64,000 bases of DNA from Fibrobacter succinogenes (GCA_902791475.1 CADAWC010000005.1:1-64000); one strand, 5' to 3'. Positions 50,684 through 60,921 are shown, counted from the stretch's first letter. Numbers and translations: made by a program. Notes: a model not told the origin generated them from the letters alone.

Positions 50684-52012
50684 TTAATGCTGGATAATCG
50701 ACAATGTCGAACGGATTATTTCCATCTGCTGATCAGAAAACCCAACATCAAAGTCGCCTTTAAGTGTTACAGGGAACATAATATTATATCGGTCAGCACA
50801 TCGGTAAATCGGTGAATTATCTTTATCGCTAAAGCCCGACGAAAATACAATATCCGAAATTTCTTTCCGAATCGATTCACATCCGTCTGCTTGCTTATAA
50901 AGACCACTCCTTAAAATATATTCACAGAAAGGAGTATCAGTCAACCCATCATCGATGTTGGACCAGTCTCCAGCCATAACACCCGTTTTTTCATCGCCAC
51001 CAACATACTGTTTCATGTCGAGTTTCGTCGCCGATGTATGCCGAAGCCCAAAGGAATGCCCAACTTCATGAATCATCGTCATCACGATATTGTATGACGA
51101 CTGCAATTCAAGTTCACCATTGGGGGTATGGACATATTCACCAACGACTACGGAATTATCCTTGTTCGCCCCGAGCGCCCCATTAAAAATCTTCGAGAGG
51201 CCCATGATGTTATTTCCAGTAATACTATGCACAAAAAAGACATTCAATGCATTGGGGTGTTCCTCGTCAATCGAACTGGCTAGATCCCCCATAAAGAAAT
51301 CATCAGAGCTCTTTCCCGCCTCCCAAGGATAATTTGCCGGATACTTTTGTCCCAAAGTCGGATGATTGTGGGCATAATGCACATAAAGGGTATCAATCGT
51401 TACGCCATTATACTTTTCACGAAAAGCATTCAGCATATAGCGAGACAATTCATCGACATCCATACTGTCTGCCGTTTTACTAACAGCGCCCACGACTATC
51501 AAGTTTAGTGAGAAATGATCATCATAGGATCCTGTTCCGGTAAAACTGATGTTTTTGACCTTTCCCTCGTAATACTTACCATCATTGCCAAGCGATGTAT
51601 ACCACACCGTCATTTCCTTTTCTTCGCAAACAAAAGAATAGACATATCGATTATTGACAATCGTAGGCGACAAAGTACGCACCTTGCTAAGCGCAAAATG
51701 GCTTACATCAATGCTGTAAGGGCGGAACAGCTGTAATTCAGGAGCCGGGAAATCAGGATCGACATCAAAAGAAAGCTTGTACGATGCTCCCGGATTCACA
51801 ATAAGCATAATACCACGCGCAACATTTGCTGCGGCGGAATCGTTTTTCGCTAAGTCATTCGGATAAAGTTTATGGACTATATAGCGGCTTGTATCGGGCT
51901 TTAAGATAATTTCCCCATCAGCTTCGACTGTAGAAGTACATGACGTGAGAAAAAATGATCCCAATAAGCAAAAAAGCCCCCAAATCCACACTTTTTTACA
52001 AAAATTTTTCAT
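50684..52012 (-). CDS. Metzincin-type zinc metalloprotease lipoprotein
   Basis: Started at ATG 52012 (442 residues), since this gives a lipoprotein signal (FCLLGSFFLTSC, Cys about 25). The zinc motif HEVGHSFGLRH is at about 315-325, and YNIMFP near 412 fits the Met-turn that defines metzincins. Cysteines downstream of the zinc site (FCEYI, DGCES, YRCAD) may form disulfides. The enzyme would act at the outer membrane or surface, perhaps processing surface proteins. It pairs with a DUF4416 gene and is divergent from comEC. Confidence 0.88.
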   Translation of the reverse strand: MKNFCKKVWIWGLFCLLGSFFLTSCTSTVEADGEIILKPDTSRYIVHKLYPNDLAKNDSAAANVARGIMLIVNPGASYKLSFDVDPDFPAPELQLFRPYSIDVSHFALSKVRTLSPTIVNNRYVYSFVCEEKEMTVWYTSLGNDGKYYEGKVKNISFTGTGSYDDHFSLNLIVVGAVSKTADSMDVDELSRYMLNAFREKYNGVTIDTLYVHYAHNHPTLGQKYPANYPWEAGKSSDDFFMGDLASSIDEEHPNALNVFFVHSITGNNIMGLSKIFNGALGANKDNSVVVGEYVHTPNGELELQSSYNIVMTMIHEVGHSFGLRHTSATKLDMKQYVGGDEKTGVMAGDWSNIDDGLTDTPFCEYILRSGLYKQADGCESIRKEISDIVFSSGFSDKDNSPIYRCADRYNIMFPVTLKGDFDVGFSDQQMEIIRSTLSIIQH

Positions 52013-52088
52013 AAATACCCGAAACAAACACTCCTCAAATGCGTGTATAAAGACAAACACCCAATTAAAATACAAAAGTTATACGAAA

Positions 52089-54551
52089 ATGAAAAAAAAT
52101 AACAAAGAAAAAATATTTAACGCATTTAAGGACCTTTTAGCCCCACTTGACGGCAAACCCGCCCTTATAAGCGCAATCACCATAGTCGCCACATTCGTCG
52201 CCTTCGACGAGCTGCAATTCGCCTTTTTGGGGCTAGGAATGGTGCTTTTGTGTACTCATTTCTTCAGAAAGCACATCCAATGGGTAATTTTTGTGTCTTT
52301 AGTGGCTGGAATTATCGCCCACGAGGGGTTTCCGGGGATATTAACGACTTCGAACGAACAATTTGCGAGCAACGAACGCCCGGTATTAACCGAGCGTGAG
52401 TGCGAGAGCGAGGCGAAGAAGGAGTCCCCAACATGCATAAGAGCTGAGTGGTCTTATGAGGGCAATTCCGGGTGCGGGAAAGTCGAATCCAGGCTGCCAC
52501 GGCCCAAAGGGACGGCATTTATTATCAACGTTTTGGGAAATGCCGAGGAAATAGCTCGCGAGAGTGCGCGCGGGGGCTACAAAGTGCGCCTGACCGAGAA
52601 GCGGAACTTGCCGGATCTCCCCTTGCCAGGGGATTCAATCTGTTTTGAGGCTTCGTGGTACCCCGTGACGCCACCGAGCGTTCCCGGCGCTTTTGACACA
52701 CAAAACTGGCTAAAATCGCAAAATTTGGCCGCATACGGCAAATTCAAGCATTGGAAAGCGTACCCCGGTGATTGGACTTTCGAACGGAGCTTTTTTGGAT
52801 TTCGGCAATTTATGCAGGCGAGATTCGCAAAGTTCCTCGACCCTGCCGAAACGGGGCTTTTGATGGGGCTATTGGCGGGGGATCGCTCGGGAATTCCAGA
52901 AGTTTTGCGAAGTGATTTTCAGCGTTCGGGGCTTGTGCACGTGCTAGCGATTAGCGGTTTTCACGTCGTTTTGCTCGCGGGAATGCTCATGATTTTCTTG
53001 AAAGCAACCGGACTCCCGCATAAAGTGGTAACCATCATTGCAGTCACACTCCTTGCTATTTACGTTCCCGTCACGGGAGGCTCGCCAGCTGTGCGCCGAG
53101 CGGTCATGATGTTCGCCATCCCGCAAATTGGCACTTTATTCGGGAAACCTGCAAATACGCTCAACAGCTTGGGCGTCGCGTTGCTCCTCATCATTTTGCC
53201 GGAACCAAGCGTCATTTGGAATCCGGGATTCCAGCTTTCGTTTGCCGCCACCGCAGGAATTATCATCGGCACACCGCACAACCCGACAAAGCTTTTGCCC
53301 GACAGTTTCAAGCAAAACAAGCTTTGGCAAAAGATTCAATCGTTCGCCATTGACCCCACATATGTGACGCTTTGTGCAACACTCGCCACAGCGCCATTCC
53401 TCATTCACCATTTCAAGACGCTTTCGCCGTTCGCATGGTTCGGAAACATTATCGTTGTGCCTGCGATTTCGCTTGGCATGCAGGCGGGGCTTTTCGCACA
53501 GCTCTCGCCTGTAGACTTTGTCTGCGGAACGTTCTGTGCTGCCGCGAGATTCTTTTTGCGACTCGCCTCGCTATTGACGCGAATACTCTCGGATTCTGCG
53601 GCTGCCTCGATGACCGTCGGACCGTTTTCGCCTGCGGTACTGCTAGCGCTCGGATTCTTAATTCTGCTTTTGCCGGTTTGCTACAAGAATTACATCGCCC
53701 GCAAGTATGCGTTTATATGCATTTTAGTCGCCACTGCATTGTTTGCGTTTGAAAGCTATCACGAAATTATGTACCCGTCATGGACACTCACGACCATCGA
53801 TGTTGGGCAAGGCGACAGCCACCTCATCAAGGCACCATCCGGCAGATATTTTCTCGTGGACGCGGGCGACAACAGCAGAGAAGATTCCGGCAAAGACATC
53901 ATCGTTCCGTTTTTACACCACATCGGCGTGAGCAAGCTCGATGCGCTCATCATCACACACCCCGACAAGGACCATTTCGGCGGAGCGCTTTCGCTTTTGA
54001 AAATGTTTCCCGTCAAGGAGCTTTGGGCAAGCGACTGTTCCATGAAAGAAAGCAAACCCGACTGGCAACAAGTCCTCAGCGAAGCCCGCAAAAGGAACAT
54101 CCCCATCCGCAACATCCATCGCGGCATTCTGTGGAAAGAAAACTACTTCGAAATGCGAACGATCCACCCACGAAACGACATCTGCGTCGAAGCGAACGAA
54201 GGGAGCATCACACTCAGGCTCAAGGGGCTTGGGCATTCCGCTGTGCTAACCGGAGACCTCACCGTCAAAGGCGAAAAGGAAATCATGAAAACAGACGCTT
54301 ATCTGAAAAGCGACGTGCTGAAACTTGGACACCACGGTTCCAAAACATCCAGCAGCGAACCTTTCCTAGACGCAGTCTCCCCCACATACGCCATCATCCC
54401 CAGCGGCCGCAAAAACAGGTTCCGTCACCCGCACAAGCAAGTCACCGACCGGCTCGATTCACTCCACATTCCCTACATCAACACCGCAAAAAAAGGGACG
54501 ATAACATTCACGTTCGTCCCTGATTCAGTAAGCTATACAACAATGTGGTAA
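52089..54551 (+). CDS. comEC: DNA uptake protein ComEC/Rec2
   Basis: From ATG 52089 the protein has 820 residues; the longer frame overlaps the divergent metzincin gene. It has N-terminal membrane spans and a DUF4131-type domain, the Competence domain with SGFHVVLLAGM and GGSPAVRRAVMM, and a C-terminal metallo-beta-lactamase domain with TTIDVGQGDSHLI, ITHPDKDHFGG and LGHHGSKTSSS. ComEC forms the inner-membrane channel for single-stranded DNA in natural transformation. Its stop lies one base from the convergent hisN-like stop. Confidence 0.95.
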   Translation: MKKNNKEKIFNAFKDLLAPLDGKPALISAITIVATFVAFDELQFAFLGLGMVLLCTHFFRKHIQWVIFVSLVAGIIAHEGFPGILTTSNEQFASNERPVLTERECESEAKKESPTCIRAEWSYEGNSGCGKVESRLPRPKGTAFIINVLGNAEEIARESARGGYKVRLTEKRNLPDLPLPGDSICFEASWYPVTPPSVPGAFDTQNWLKSQNLAAYGKFKHWKAYPGDWTFERSFFGFRQFMQARFAKFLDPAETGLLMGLLAGDRSGIPEVLRSDFQRSGLVHVLAISGFHVVLLAGMLMIFLKATGLPHKVVTIIAVTLLAIYVPVTGGSPAVRRAVMMFAIPQIGTLFGKPANTLNSLGVALLLIILPEPSVIWNPGFQLSFAATAGIIIGTPHNPTKLLPDSFKQNKLWQKIQSFAIDPTYVTLCATLATAPFLIHHFKTLSPFAWFGNIIVVPAISLGMQAGLFAQLSPVDFVCGTFCAAARFFLRLASLLTRILSDSAAASMTVGPFSPAVLLALGFLILLLPVCYKNYIARKYAFICILVATALFAFESYHEIMYPSWTLTTIDVGQGDSHLIKAPSGRYFLVDAGDNSREDSGKDIIVPFLHHIGVSKLDALIITHPDKDHFGGALSLLKMFPVKELWASDCSMKESKPDWQQVLSEARKRNIPIRNIHRGILWKENYFEMRTIHPRNDICVEANEGSITLRLKGLGHSAVLTGDLTVKGEKEIMKTDAYLKSDVLKLGHHGSKTSSSEPFLDAVSPTYAIIPSGRKNRFRHPHKQVTDRLDSLHIPYINTAKKGTITFTFVPDSVSYTTMW

Positions 54552-54552
54552 A

Positions 54553-55389
54553 TTACTTCTTCAAGCATTCCAGCGCAGTATCGTGCAAGAGCCCGTTCGT
54601 CGCAATGCTCGTGAAGCCTTCGTAAATCGGAGCTGTCGGCTTGCCGTTTACGTCGAAGAGCTCGGTCTTACCGTCAATGGTACTGAACTTGCCACCCGCT
54701 TCCTTCATCAAGAGCGGGAACGGAGCAATGTCCCACAGCGAAACGACCGGATCCACCATGATTTCGGCACGGCCTGCAGCCACGAGGTAATAGCCGTAGC
54801 AATCGCCCCAACCGCGATGCAAGCGGGCACTGCGGCGGAGCTTCGTAAAACCTTCGCCAAAGCCCTTATCTTCCATCGTGTTGACCGTTCCCGAAAGCAC
54901 TAGCGCATCACTCAACTGCGAAACTTTCGAAGCGCGAACTTCGCGGCCGTCCAAGAATGCACCGCCACCATTCACCGCCCACACAGCGCTCTTCATCGCG
55001 GGCAAGCGGATCACGCTTGCAATCGGAACATTCTTGTGATAAAGGCCAATCAGCGTTCCGAACAAAGGCACACCGTGAATAAACGACTTGGTGCCGTCAA
55101 TCGGGTCAATCACCCACTGGTATTCCGCATCCGGGCTTTCAATGCCGAATTCTTCGCCAATGACGCCAAAGCCGGGAGTTTCCTTTGCCCAGAATTTGCG
55201 GGCGAGTTCTTCCGTACCCTTGTCCGCAATCGTCACGGGAGTCTTATCCGCCTTCCATTCGACGCCAACATCGTTCTGGTAAAACTTGAGGATATTCTCT
55301 TCGGCAAGTTCAGCCGTCTTGAGCGCAATCTTCAAGAGTTCCAAATTCTCGGGAGAGACACCGGCCTTTGCAATTTCGCGATTTTCCAT
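54553..55389 (-). CDS. Inositol monophosphatase family, probable histidinol-phosphatase HisN
   Basis: The 278-residue protein has the IMPase motifs VIGEEFG, WVIDPIDGTKSFIHG and the late VVSLWDIAPFPLLMKEAGG. These Mg-dependent phosphatases include HisN. Since hisC lies immediately upstream in the same direction (9 bases), dephosphorylation of histidinol phosphate is the best guess. AGGAG lies 8 bases before the ATG. Confidence 0.85.
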   Translation of the reverse strand: MENREIAKAGVSPENLELLKIALKTAELAEENILKFYQNDVGVEWKADKTPVTIADKGTEELARKFWAKETPGFGVIGEEFGIESPDAEYQWVIDPIDGTKSFIHGVPLFGTLIGLYHKNVPIASVIRLPAMKSAVWAVNGGGAFLDGREVRASKVSQLSDALVLSGTVNTMEDKGFGEGFTKLRRSARLHRGWGDCYGYYLVAAGRAEIMVDPVVSLWDIAPFPLLMKEAGGKFSTIDGKTELFDVNGKPTAPIYEGFTSIATNGLLHDTALECLKK

Positions 55390-55398
55390 AGCAAGCTC

Positions 55399-56484
55399 CT
55401 AGCCGACCCACTTTTTGACAAGCGAAACGAGGAGTTCGTTTTCTTCGGGCTTGCCGACCGTGATGCGGATGTGTTCCGGCATGCCAAAGCTCATAAGGCC
55501 ACGAACGATCATACCGTTCTGTTCCAAGAACGAAACGAGTTCCTTAGCACGTTCACCGATGTGCACGCAAATAAAGTTTGCCTGCGTCGGGAGCACCTTG
55601 AAGCCAAGCGCACTAAGTTCGCGATTCAAGTATTCAAAGCCAATAGCGTTGTTCTTGCGGGTCGCTTCAACGTGAGCCGTATCAGAAAGAGCAGCCACAG
55701 CAGCCACTTGAGCAGCCTGGTTCACGTCAAACGGCGGTTTGATTTTCCACATGGCACGGACGACTTCAACACTAGCCATCGCATAACCCACGCGGAGCCC
55801 AGCCAAACCGTAAATTTTGCTGAAAGTGCGGTTGAGGAACAAGTTCGGGTATTCCGAAAGCAGCGGAGCCATCTTCGGATAATCTGCAGCCGTAGCAAAT
55901 TCAGCGTAAGCTTCATCCAAGAACACGAGAACGTTCGACGGAACCTTATCAAGGAAACTGCGAATTTCGGCTTCAGTGTAATAGTGACCGGTCGGGTTGT
56001 TCGGGTTGCAAATGAAAGCCACGCGAGTTTTATCATTGACTGCAGCAGCGAGCTTATCAAGCGTTGCCTTTTCGTCACCTTCGCCAACACCAATAAAATC
56101 AGCACCGTTCGAAAGCGTCGTAAACTTGTAGACGGAGAACGTCGGCGTAATGCCCACGCAATTGTCACCCTGGCGGATAAAAGCCTTGCCCACCATGTCG
56201 ATGATTTCATCGGAACCGTTACCAATCACAATCTGGTTGGTAGAAACGCCATACATCTTTGCAATGGCATCAATGAGCTTCGGAGCATCGCCGCGCGGGT
56301 ACAAGTGTAGCGAATTTGCAATTTCATGGAACGCTTCCACCGCCTTCGGAGAAGCACCCAACGGGTTTTCGTTAGACGCAAGCTTTACAACATTCTTAAG
56401 ACCATAACGTTCACGAATTTCGTCGATGGACTTGCCTGGGACGTAATCGGAAAGTTTTGAAAGTTCTGGACGCGGTTCGACCAC
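55399..56484 (-). CDS. hisC: Histidinol-phosphate aminotransferase HisC
   Basis: HisC transfers an amino group to imidazole acetol phosphate in histidine synthesis. I start it at GTG 56484 (361 residues), because GGAGG lies 5 bases before it; the ATG at 56496 would place that site inside the gene. Motifs include KLASNENPLGASPKA, NPNNPTGHYYT and the PLP lysine in RTFSKIYGLAGLRVGY. It precedes the HisN-like gene; hisF is at 62.4 kb. Confidence 0.93.
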   Translation of the reverse strand: MVEPRPELSKLSDYVPGKSIDEIRERYGLKNVVKLASNENPLGASPKAVEAFHEIANSLHLYPRGDAPKLIDAIAKMYGVSTNQIVIGNGSDEIIDMVGKAFIRQGDNCVGITPTFSVYKFTTLSNGADFIGVGEGDEKATLDKLAAAVNDKTRVAFICNPNNPTGHYYTEAEIRSFLDKVPSNVLVFLDEAYAEFATAADYPKMAPLLSEYPNLFLNRTFSKIYGLAGLRVGYAMASVEVVRAMWKIKPPFDVNQAAQVAAVAALSDTAHVEATRKNNAIGFEYLNRELSALGFKVLPTQANFICVHIGERAKELVSFLEQNGMIVRGLMSFGMPEHIRITVGKPEENELLVSLVKKWVG

Positions 56485-56544
56485 AAATACCTCCATTTTA
56501 ACGCGTGTAAATTTAGCTTTTACCGAGCGATTTATCTAACTTTG

Positions 56545-57249
56545 ATGGACATGAAACACATTCTTTGCCTGCTATTTGCGATTTTAGTAACAAATGCTTT
56601 TGCAGTGGACCATTTCTGGGACATGCGCTACAACTTTGGCCCCGAAAGTCGCCCATCCCCAAAGATTGGCGTCGGTCTCGGCATCCGCTCGCCGTTCAAT
56701 TCCGACGTGCTTTTCCCCATCAACTTCACGACTAGACTCAACAAAGAATTCGACGTCGGTGCAAAACTCGACATCAACACTTATGGTCAGCTCGAAGAAA
56801 TCAACACCGCCTTGGACATTGGCGTCCGTTACCGCTACAGACCAAGCTCATTCATCGCATTTGACGGCTATCTCGACCTGAGCGAAACTAGCCAGAGCGC
56901 CCTAGCATTCACCATCGGTACGCAACAGTTTATCGCGAAGTGCTTCGCAAACTACTACGAACTCCGCGCAGGTTTCCTTGACGGTGCAACCGGCAAAGAC
57001 GGCTACGTAAAGTTCTCGGCATCCATGATTCCGACAATTGTTTTCGGACAAGTTCTCCGCATGTTCCTTGAAGTCACGTCATCGGCTAGCGTTGGTAACC
57101 TCAAAGACGATTTCATGGTAGACATTATCCCGAAGATTGAACTTACCTTTGGCGGTACGCACGTCCGTATTGACTTCGACGTGGGCGTTATGCAAGAAAA
57201 GAACAATGATCGCAAGACCATTGCTCTTTACGTTATGACAGCGTTGTAG
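56545..57249 (+). CDS. Predicted outer-membrane beta-barrel protein
   Basis: The 234-residue protein (from ATG 56545; ATG 56551 also possible) has a signal peptide (HILCLLFAILVTNAFA) and a body of alternating strands such as NFTTRLNKEFDVGAKLDI and VRYRYRPSSFIAFDGYLDL. It resembles small eight- to ten-strand barrels; no family is recognised. TATCTA lies 6 bases before the first ATG, so the mRNA may be leaderless. It is convergent with clpB. Confidence 0.75.
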   Translation: MDMKHILCLLFAILVTNAFAVDHFWDMRYNFGPESRPSPKIGVGLGIRSPFNSDVLFPINFTTRLNKEFDVGAKLDINTYGQLEEINTALDIGVRYRYRPSSFIAFDGYLDLSETSQSALAFTIGTQQFIAKCFANYYELRAGFLDGATGKDGYVKFSASMIPTIVFGQVLRMFLEVTSSASVGNLKDDFMVDIIPKIELTFGGTHVRIDFDVGVMQEKNNDRKTIALYVMTAL

Positions 57250-57359
57250 GAATTAGGTTTTAGGCTGTAGGGGTTAGGTATTACACGTGCTATGCACATT
57301 TCTAATGGGCGGCATAGCCGCGATTATTTTCCTAAAACCTATTACCTATCACCTATAAC
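57250..57359. repeat. Modular inverted element with GCGGC core between convergent genes
   Basis: Left arm 57252-57282 (ATTAGGTTTTAGGCTGTAGG words), core GGGCGGCATAGCCGCGATTAT at about 57307-57327, right arm 57331-57363 (CCTAAAACCTATTACC words) running to the clpB stop. This is the clearest copy of the type. Confidence 0.7.
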
Positions 57360-59927
57360 CTAAGCAACCACAAACATTCCATCCTTGTAGTCCACCACGG
57401 CGGGCTTTGCTGCACTCACGGTTCCCGAGAGTATCGCATGGCTCAACGGACGTTCAATGTTGCGTTCGATGTAACGCTGAATCGGGCGAGCACCGAATTC
57501 CGGCTGGTAAGCACCTTCCGCAATTGCATCAAGTGCCGCATCCGAAAGTGTAAGCACCAAGTCCTGACGGGCAGCGCGGTTCGCCAAATCCGCAAATTTG
57601 AGTTTCACGATTTCGCGAATCTGCTTCTTCGAGAGGCTCTGGAACACAAGCACTTCGTCCAAGCGGTTCAAGAATTCCGGGCGGAAGAACGCATGCAAGT
57701 CAGCTTCGACATCCGCAAGCGCAACCTGCGGCGGTTCACCGTTCTTGGCACTAGCCGCACTCAAGCGGAACTTCTCGGCACCCAAGTTCGAGGTCATCAA
57801 AATCAAGGTGTTCTTGAAGTTCACCGTACGACCCTTGCCATCCGTCAAACGACCGTCATCGAGCACCTGCAACAACGTATTGAACACGTCCGGGTGCGCC
57901 TTCTCGATTTCATCGAGCAAAATCACGCAGTACGGATGCGTACGCACAGCTTCGGTCAGCTGGCCACCTTCTTCGTAGCCCACATATCCCGGAGGAGCAC
58001 CGATCAAACGGCTAACGCTATGCTTTTCCATGTATTCGCTCATGTCGATACGGACAAGTGCATTTTCGCTATCGAAAAGTTCAACCGCCAAAGCCTTTGC
58101 AAGTTCCGTCTTACCCACGCCCGTCGGGCCCAAGAAGAGGAAACTTCCAATCGGCGCATTCTCGCGGCTTAAACCGCTACGGTTACGCAAAATGGCTTCG
58201 GACACAGCTTCGACAGCTTCGTCCTGGCCAATCACGCGGGCATGCAAACGTTCGTCCAAGTGCAACAACTTCGCCTTTTCACCTTCGCAAAGCTTTGTCA
58301 CCGGAATGCCCGTCCAACGGCTCACCACAAGGGCAATCGTATCTTCGGTCACTTCTTCGCTCAAGCCGCCTTCTTCGGCACTCTTGCGGAGCGCTTCGGT
58401 CTTTTGAGCCAATTCCTTCTCAATGTTCACAATCTTGTTGTACTTGAGTTCAGCAGCGCGGTTCAAGTCGTAACGGGCTTCGGCCTGTTCCATCTCGTCC
58501 TTTGCCGCCTTCAAGGATTTCTTCAAGTCCTGAACTTCGGCAAATGCGGCACGGCGATCCTGCCAGCGTTCCTGCATCTGCTTAACGGCAGCATCAGTCA
58601 CAGCCAAGTCATCACGGAGTTCTTTCAAGCGCTTGACGCTCGCTTCATCCGTTTCCTTCGAAAGCGCCTGCTCCTCGATTTTCATCTGGAGTTCCTTACG
58701 CTGTAAGGTATCGAGCGCTTCCGGGACGGTATCCATCTGCGTTTTCACAAGGCTTGCCGCCTCGTCGATCAAGTCAATGGCCTTATCCGGTAAGAAACGG
58801 TCACTGATGTAACGGCTCGAAAGTTTCACTGCAGCTACGAGCGCGTTGTCGTGCAGACGCACGCCGTGGTGCGCATCAAAGCCATCCTTAATGCCACGCA
58901 AAATCGAAATCGCTTCGTCTTCGCTCGGCTCGTTCACCTGCACCGGCTGGAATCGACGTTCCAAAGCAGAATCCTTTTCAATGTACTTGCGGTATTCCTG
59001 AGTCGTCGTTGCACCAATGCAATGGAGTTCGCCACGAGCAAGTTTCGGCTTAAGCATATTGCCCAAGTCCATCGAGCCTTCAGTCTTACCCGCCCCCACA
59101 ATGTTATGGAGTTCATCGATGAACATAAGCGTGTTGCCATCTTCTTCAATAGCGTCAATCACTGATTTGAGACGTTCTTCAAAGTCGCCACGGTACTTGG
59201 CGCCCGCCATCAAGGCAGACAAATCAAGTGCAAAGACCTTCTTGCCCTTCAACGCATCCGGCACGTCGCCACGGTAAATACGTTCGGCAAGGCCTTCGAC
59301 AATAGCCGTCTTACCCACGCCCGGTTCACCGACCAAGCAAGGGTTGTTCTTTGTCTTACGGCTCAAAATCAAAATCACACGGCGGATTTCTTCTTCACGG
59401 CCAATCACCGGCGAGAGCTTTCCATCAGCCGCCATTTCCACGAGTTCACGACCGTAGAGTTTCAGCGGAGACTGTTCCTCGGCGTTCGCGGCTCCCGCAA
59501 ACGGGTCCGAAAGCCAAGTTTCCACCACTTCGGTCGAGCCAAGAGCATCTTCAAAGACCTTGGCAAGTCCACGGTCGCCCGAGAACTTCATCAACGCCAC
59601 GAGCAAATCGCCCGGAGTCACCATACGGCTGACCTGACGGGCCGCCTGCACAGCGGCACGCAAAATGCGGTTCAAGTCGCTATCCGGTTCCACATCCGGG
59701 TTCACGCCTTCCATGCGCGGGATTTTCTGGACAAACGGTTCCAAACGGCCTCGGAGTTCCGAGGTCTTCACCCCTTTAGATTTATAGAGTTTCTTCAGGG
59801 TTGCATCAGGGCCTTCAACAAGACCGACAGCCAAATGAGCCGCACCCAAATAAGAGTGCGAACAGCGGTCGCGCAAGCTTTGCGCCTTGGCCAAGACCTT
59901 TTCTGCATCGTTAGTAAAATCTGACAT
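57360..59927 (-). CDS. clpB: Protein disaggregase ClpB
   Basis: ClpB is a AAA+ hexamer that rescues aggregated proteins with DnaK. The 855-residue protein has the Clp-N domain, a first ATPase (GEPGVGKT, about 200), the coiled-coil M domain (about 400-520) that marks ClpB rather than ClpA/ClpC, and a second ATPase (GPTGVGKT, about 600) with the [15 protein letters not shown] pore loop. AGAGGAT precedes the ATG. No CIRCE heat-shock operator was seen upstream. Confidence 0.96.
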   Translation of the reverse strand: MSDFTNDAEKVLAKAQSLRDRCSHSYLGAAHLAVGLVEGPDATLKKLYKSKGVKTSELRGRLEPFVQKIPRMEGVNPDVEPDSDLNRILRAAVQAARQVSRMVTPGDLLVALMKFSGDRGLAKVFEDALGSTEVVETWLSDPFAGAANAEEQSPLKLYGRELVEMAADGKLSPVIGREEEIRRVILILSRKTKNNPCLVGEPGVGKTAIVEGLAERIYRGDVPDALKGKKVFALDLSALMAGAKYRGDFEERLKSVIDAIEEDGNTLMFIDELHNIVGAGKTEGSMDLGNMLKPKLARGELHCIGATTTQEYRKYIEKDSALERRFQPVQVNEPSEDEAISILRGIKDGFDAHHGVRLHDNALVAAVKLSSRYISDRFLPDKAIDLIDEAASLVKTQMDTVPEALDTLQRKELQMKIEEQALSKETDEASVKRLKELRDDLAVTDAAVKQMQERWQDRRAAFAEVQDLKKSLKAAKDEMEQAEARYDLNRAAELKYNKIVNIEKELAQKTEALRKSAEEGGLSEEVTEDTIALVVSRWTGIPVTKLCEGEKAKLLHLDERLHARVIGQDEAVEAVSEAILRNRSGLSRENAPIGSFLFLGPTGVGKTELAKALAVELFDSENALVRIDMSEYMEKHSVSRLIGAPPGYVGYEEGGQLTEAVRTHPYCVILLDEIEKAHPDVFNTLLQVLDDGRLTDGKGRTVNFKNTLILMTSNLGAEKFRLSAASAKNGEPPQVALADVEADLHAFFRPEFLNRLDEVLVFQSLSKKQIREIVKLKFADLANRAARQDLVLTLSDAALDAIAEGAYQPEFGARPIQRYIERNIERPLSHAILSGTVSAAKPAVVDYKDGMFVVA

Positions 59928-60001
59928 AATTTAATCCTCTTTTGAGACCGCTCGGCTCTATCGCAAATGAGAACCTACGACTTCGCCTCGCTCTCGCGAT
60001 C

Positions 60002-60023
60002 ATGCCTAGTTAATACTAGGCAT
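60002..60023. other. Hairpin upstream of clpB
   Basis: ATGCCTAGT (60002-60010), loop TAAT, ACTAGGCAT (60015-60023): a perfect 9-bp stem 75 bases before clpB. It is flanked by GC-rich direct words (TCGCTCTCG). It could lie in the clpB leader and act on its expression. Confidence 0.4.
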
Positions 60024-60111
60024 TCTTCGCTCTCGTTTTACGCCTTACCCTATGCAAACGGCGTGCCAAAAAGAAGAATTTGCCCTTTTTGAGCTAAAAA
60101 TGCGAAAAAGC

Positions 60112-60146
60112 AAAAAAAATGTCGCATTTTACTGCGACATTTTTTT
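60112..60146. terminator. Bidirectional rho-independent terminator
   Basis: A run of A residues, ATGTCGCA (60119-60126), loop TTTTAC, TGCGACAT (60133-60140) and seven T residues. It works on both strands by design and lies just after the small lipoprotein gene, upstream of clpB. Confidence 0.85.
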
Positions 60147-60167
60147 CAAAATAAAACACTCAGGTGT

Positions 60168-60581
60168 TTACTGCGGCAACGTCGTTCCGCCCAATTCCTG
60201 GCAAGACTTGCCATGAGCATTCAGAATCTGGACTGCATCGCCACTGACAACCGGGCGAATAAAGCGCCACGGCCAGAAACCAAATCTCTGAGAACCTCTA
60301 TAGTTCGCGACAGCGTTACCACCACGAGCCTTAGCCTTCTCTTCCAACTTCGGCAAAAGACCTGCAGCGGAACCATAAGTACCACCACCAACCTGAACCT
60401 TGCCCATGACCTTAAATGCAGCGCCATTCGGTTCGGTTTCAAAATAGCAGAATTCTTCAAAAGGCACAACTTCTTCACCTTCAACCAGCGGAACTTCGTT
60501 ATAAACACGAGCCTGGTAGTTAGAACAAGCCTGCAAAGCTACAGCAGCAAGCGCCAAAAAACAAATCTTCTTTATTTGCAT
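60168..60581 (-). CDS. Small lipoprotein of unknown function
   Basis: Started at ATG 60581, with AAGGAG 7 bases upstream, giving 137 residues. The signal ends in a lipobox (VALQAC, Cys 19). The mature part has single cysteines and a Gly/Ala-rich segment (VGGGTYGSAAGLLPKLEEKAKARGGNAV) similar to DUF4156-type lipoproteins, which is a weak match. It is a single-gene unit ended by the terminator at 60112-60146; TATATT at 60610-60605 is a likely -10 box. Confidence 0.8.
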   Translation of the reverse strand: MQIKKICFLALAAVALQACSNYQARVYNEVPLVEGEEVVPFEEFCYFETEPNGAAFKVMGKVQVGGGTYGSAAGLLPKLEEKAKARGGNAVANYRGSQRFGFWPWRFIRPVVSGDAVQILNAHGKSCQELGGTTLPQ

Positions 60582-60790
60582 AAAATGCTCCTTGATTTTC
60601 CCGAAATATAATAACAAATGAGAACAAAGTTCTAACAAATGCAATTTTTTTTGAAAAAACACTCAAAATTCCGTGTTGTAGCCTGTTGTAAGTGTTGTAA
60701 ACCTTTACATCGGAAATGTTCTAAAAAATACCACTAATACTCCAATTTAAACTATTTTATGGATACAAAACCAAACATCCCATACACCAA

Positions 60791-60830
60791 AACAACGGCA
60801 CCTCTCACGAGATGCCGTTGTTTCTTTTTT
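60791..60830. terminator. Strong hairpin with U-run
   Basis: AACAACGGCA (60791-60800) pairs with TGCCGTTGTT (60813-60822), followed on the plus strand by TCTTTTTT. On the minus strand the stem is followed by TTTTGG. As the genes on both sides are minus-strand, it may serve tldD, or end an unseen plus-strand RNA. Confidence 0.7.
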
Positions 60831-60898
60831 ACATGGTTTTCTTGTTTTTATTCGAAATGTTTTTGTACTTTACTCGTGATGACAACCCATAATACTCC

Positions 60899-60921
60899 AA
60901 AGCCCTCTTACGAGGGCTTTT
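60899..60921. terminator. Terminator hairpin after tldD
   Basis: AAAGCCCTC (60899-60907), loop TTAC, GAGGGCTTT (60912-60920). It lies 41 bases past the tldD stop and has A/T runs on both sides, so it could work in both directions. Confidence 0.65.

Noticed and set aside
59928-60167. CIRCE heat-shock operator before clpB
   Set aside because: No TTAGCACTC-N9-GAGTGCTAA match is present; only a 9-bp hairpin and the terminator were seen.
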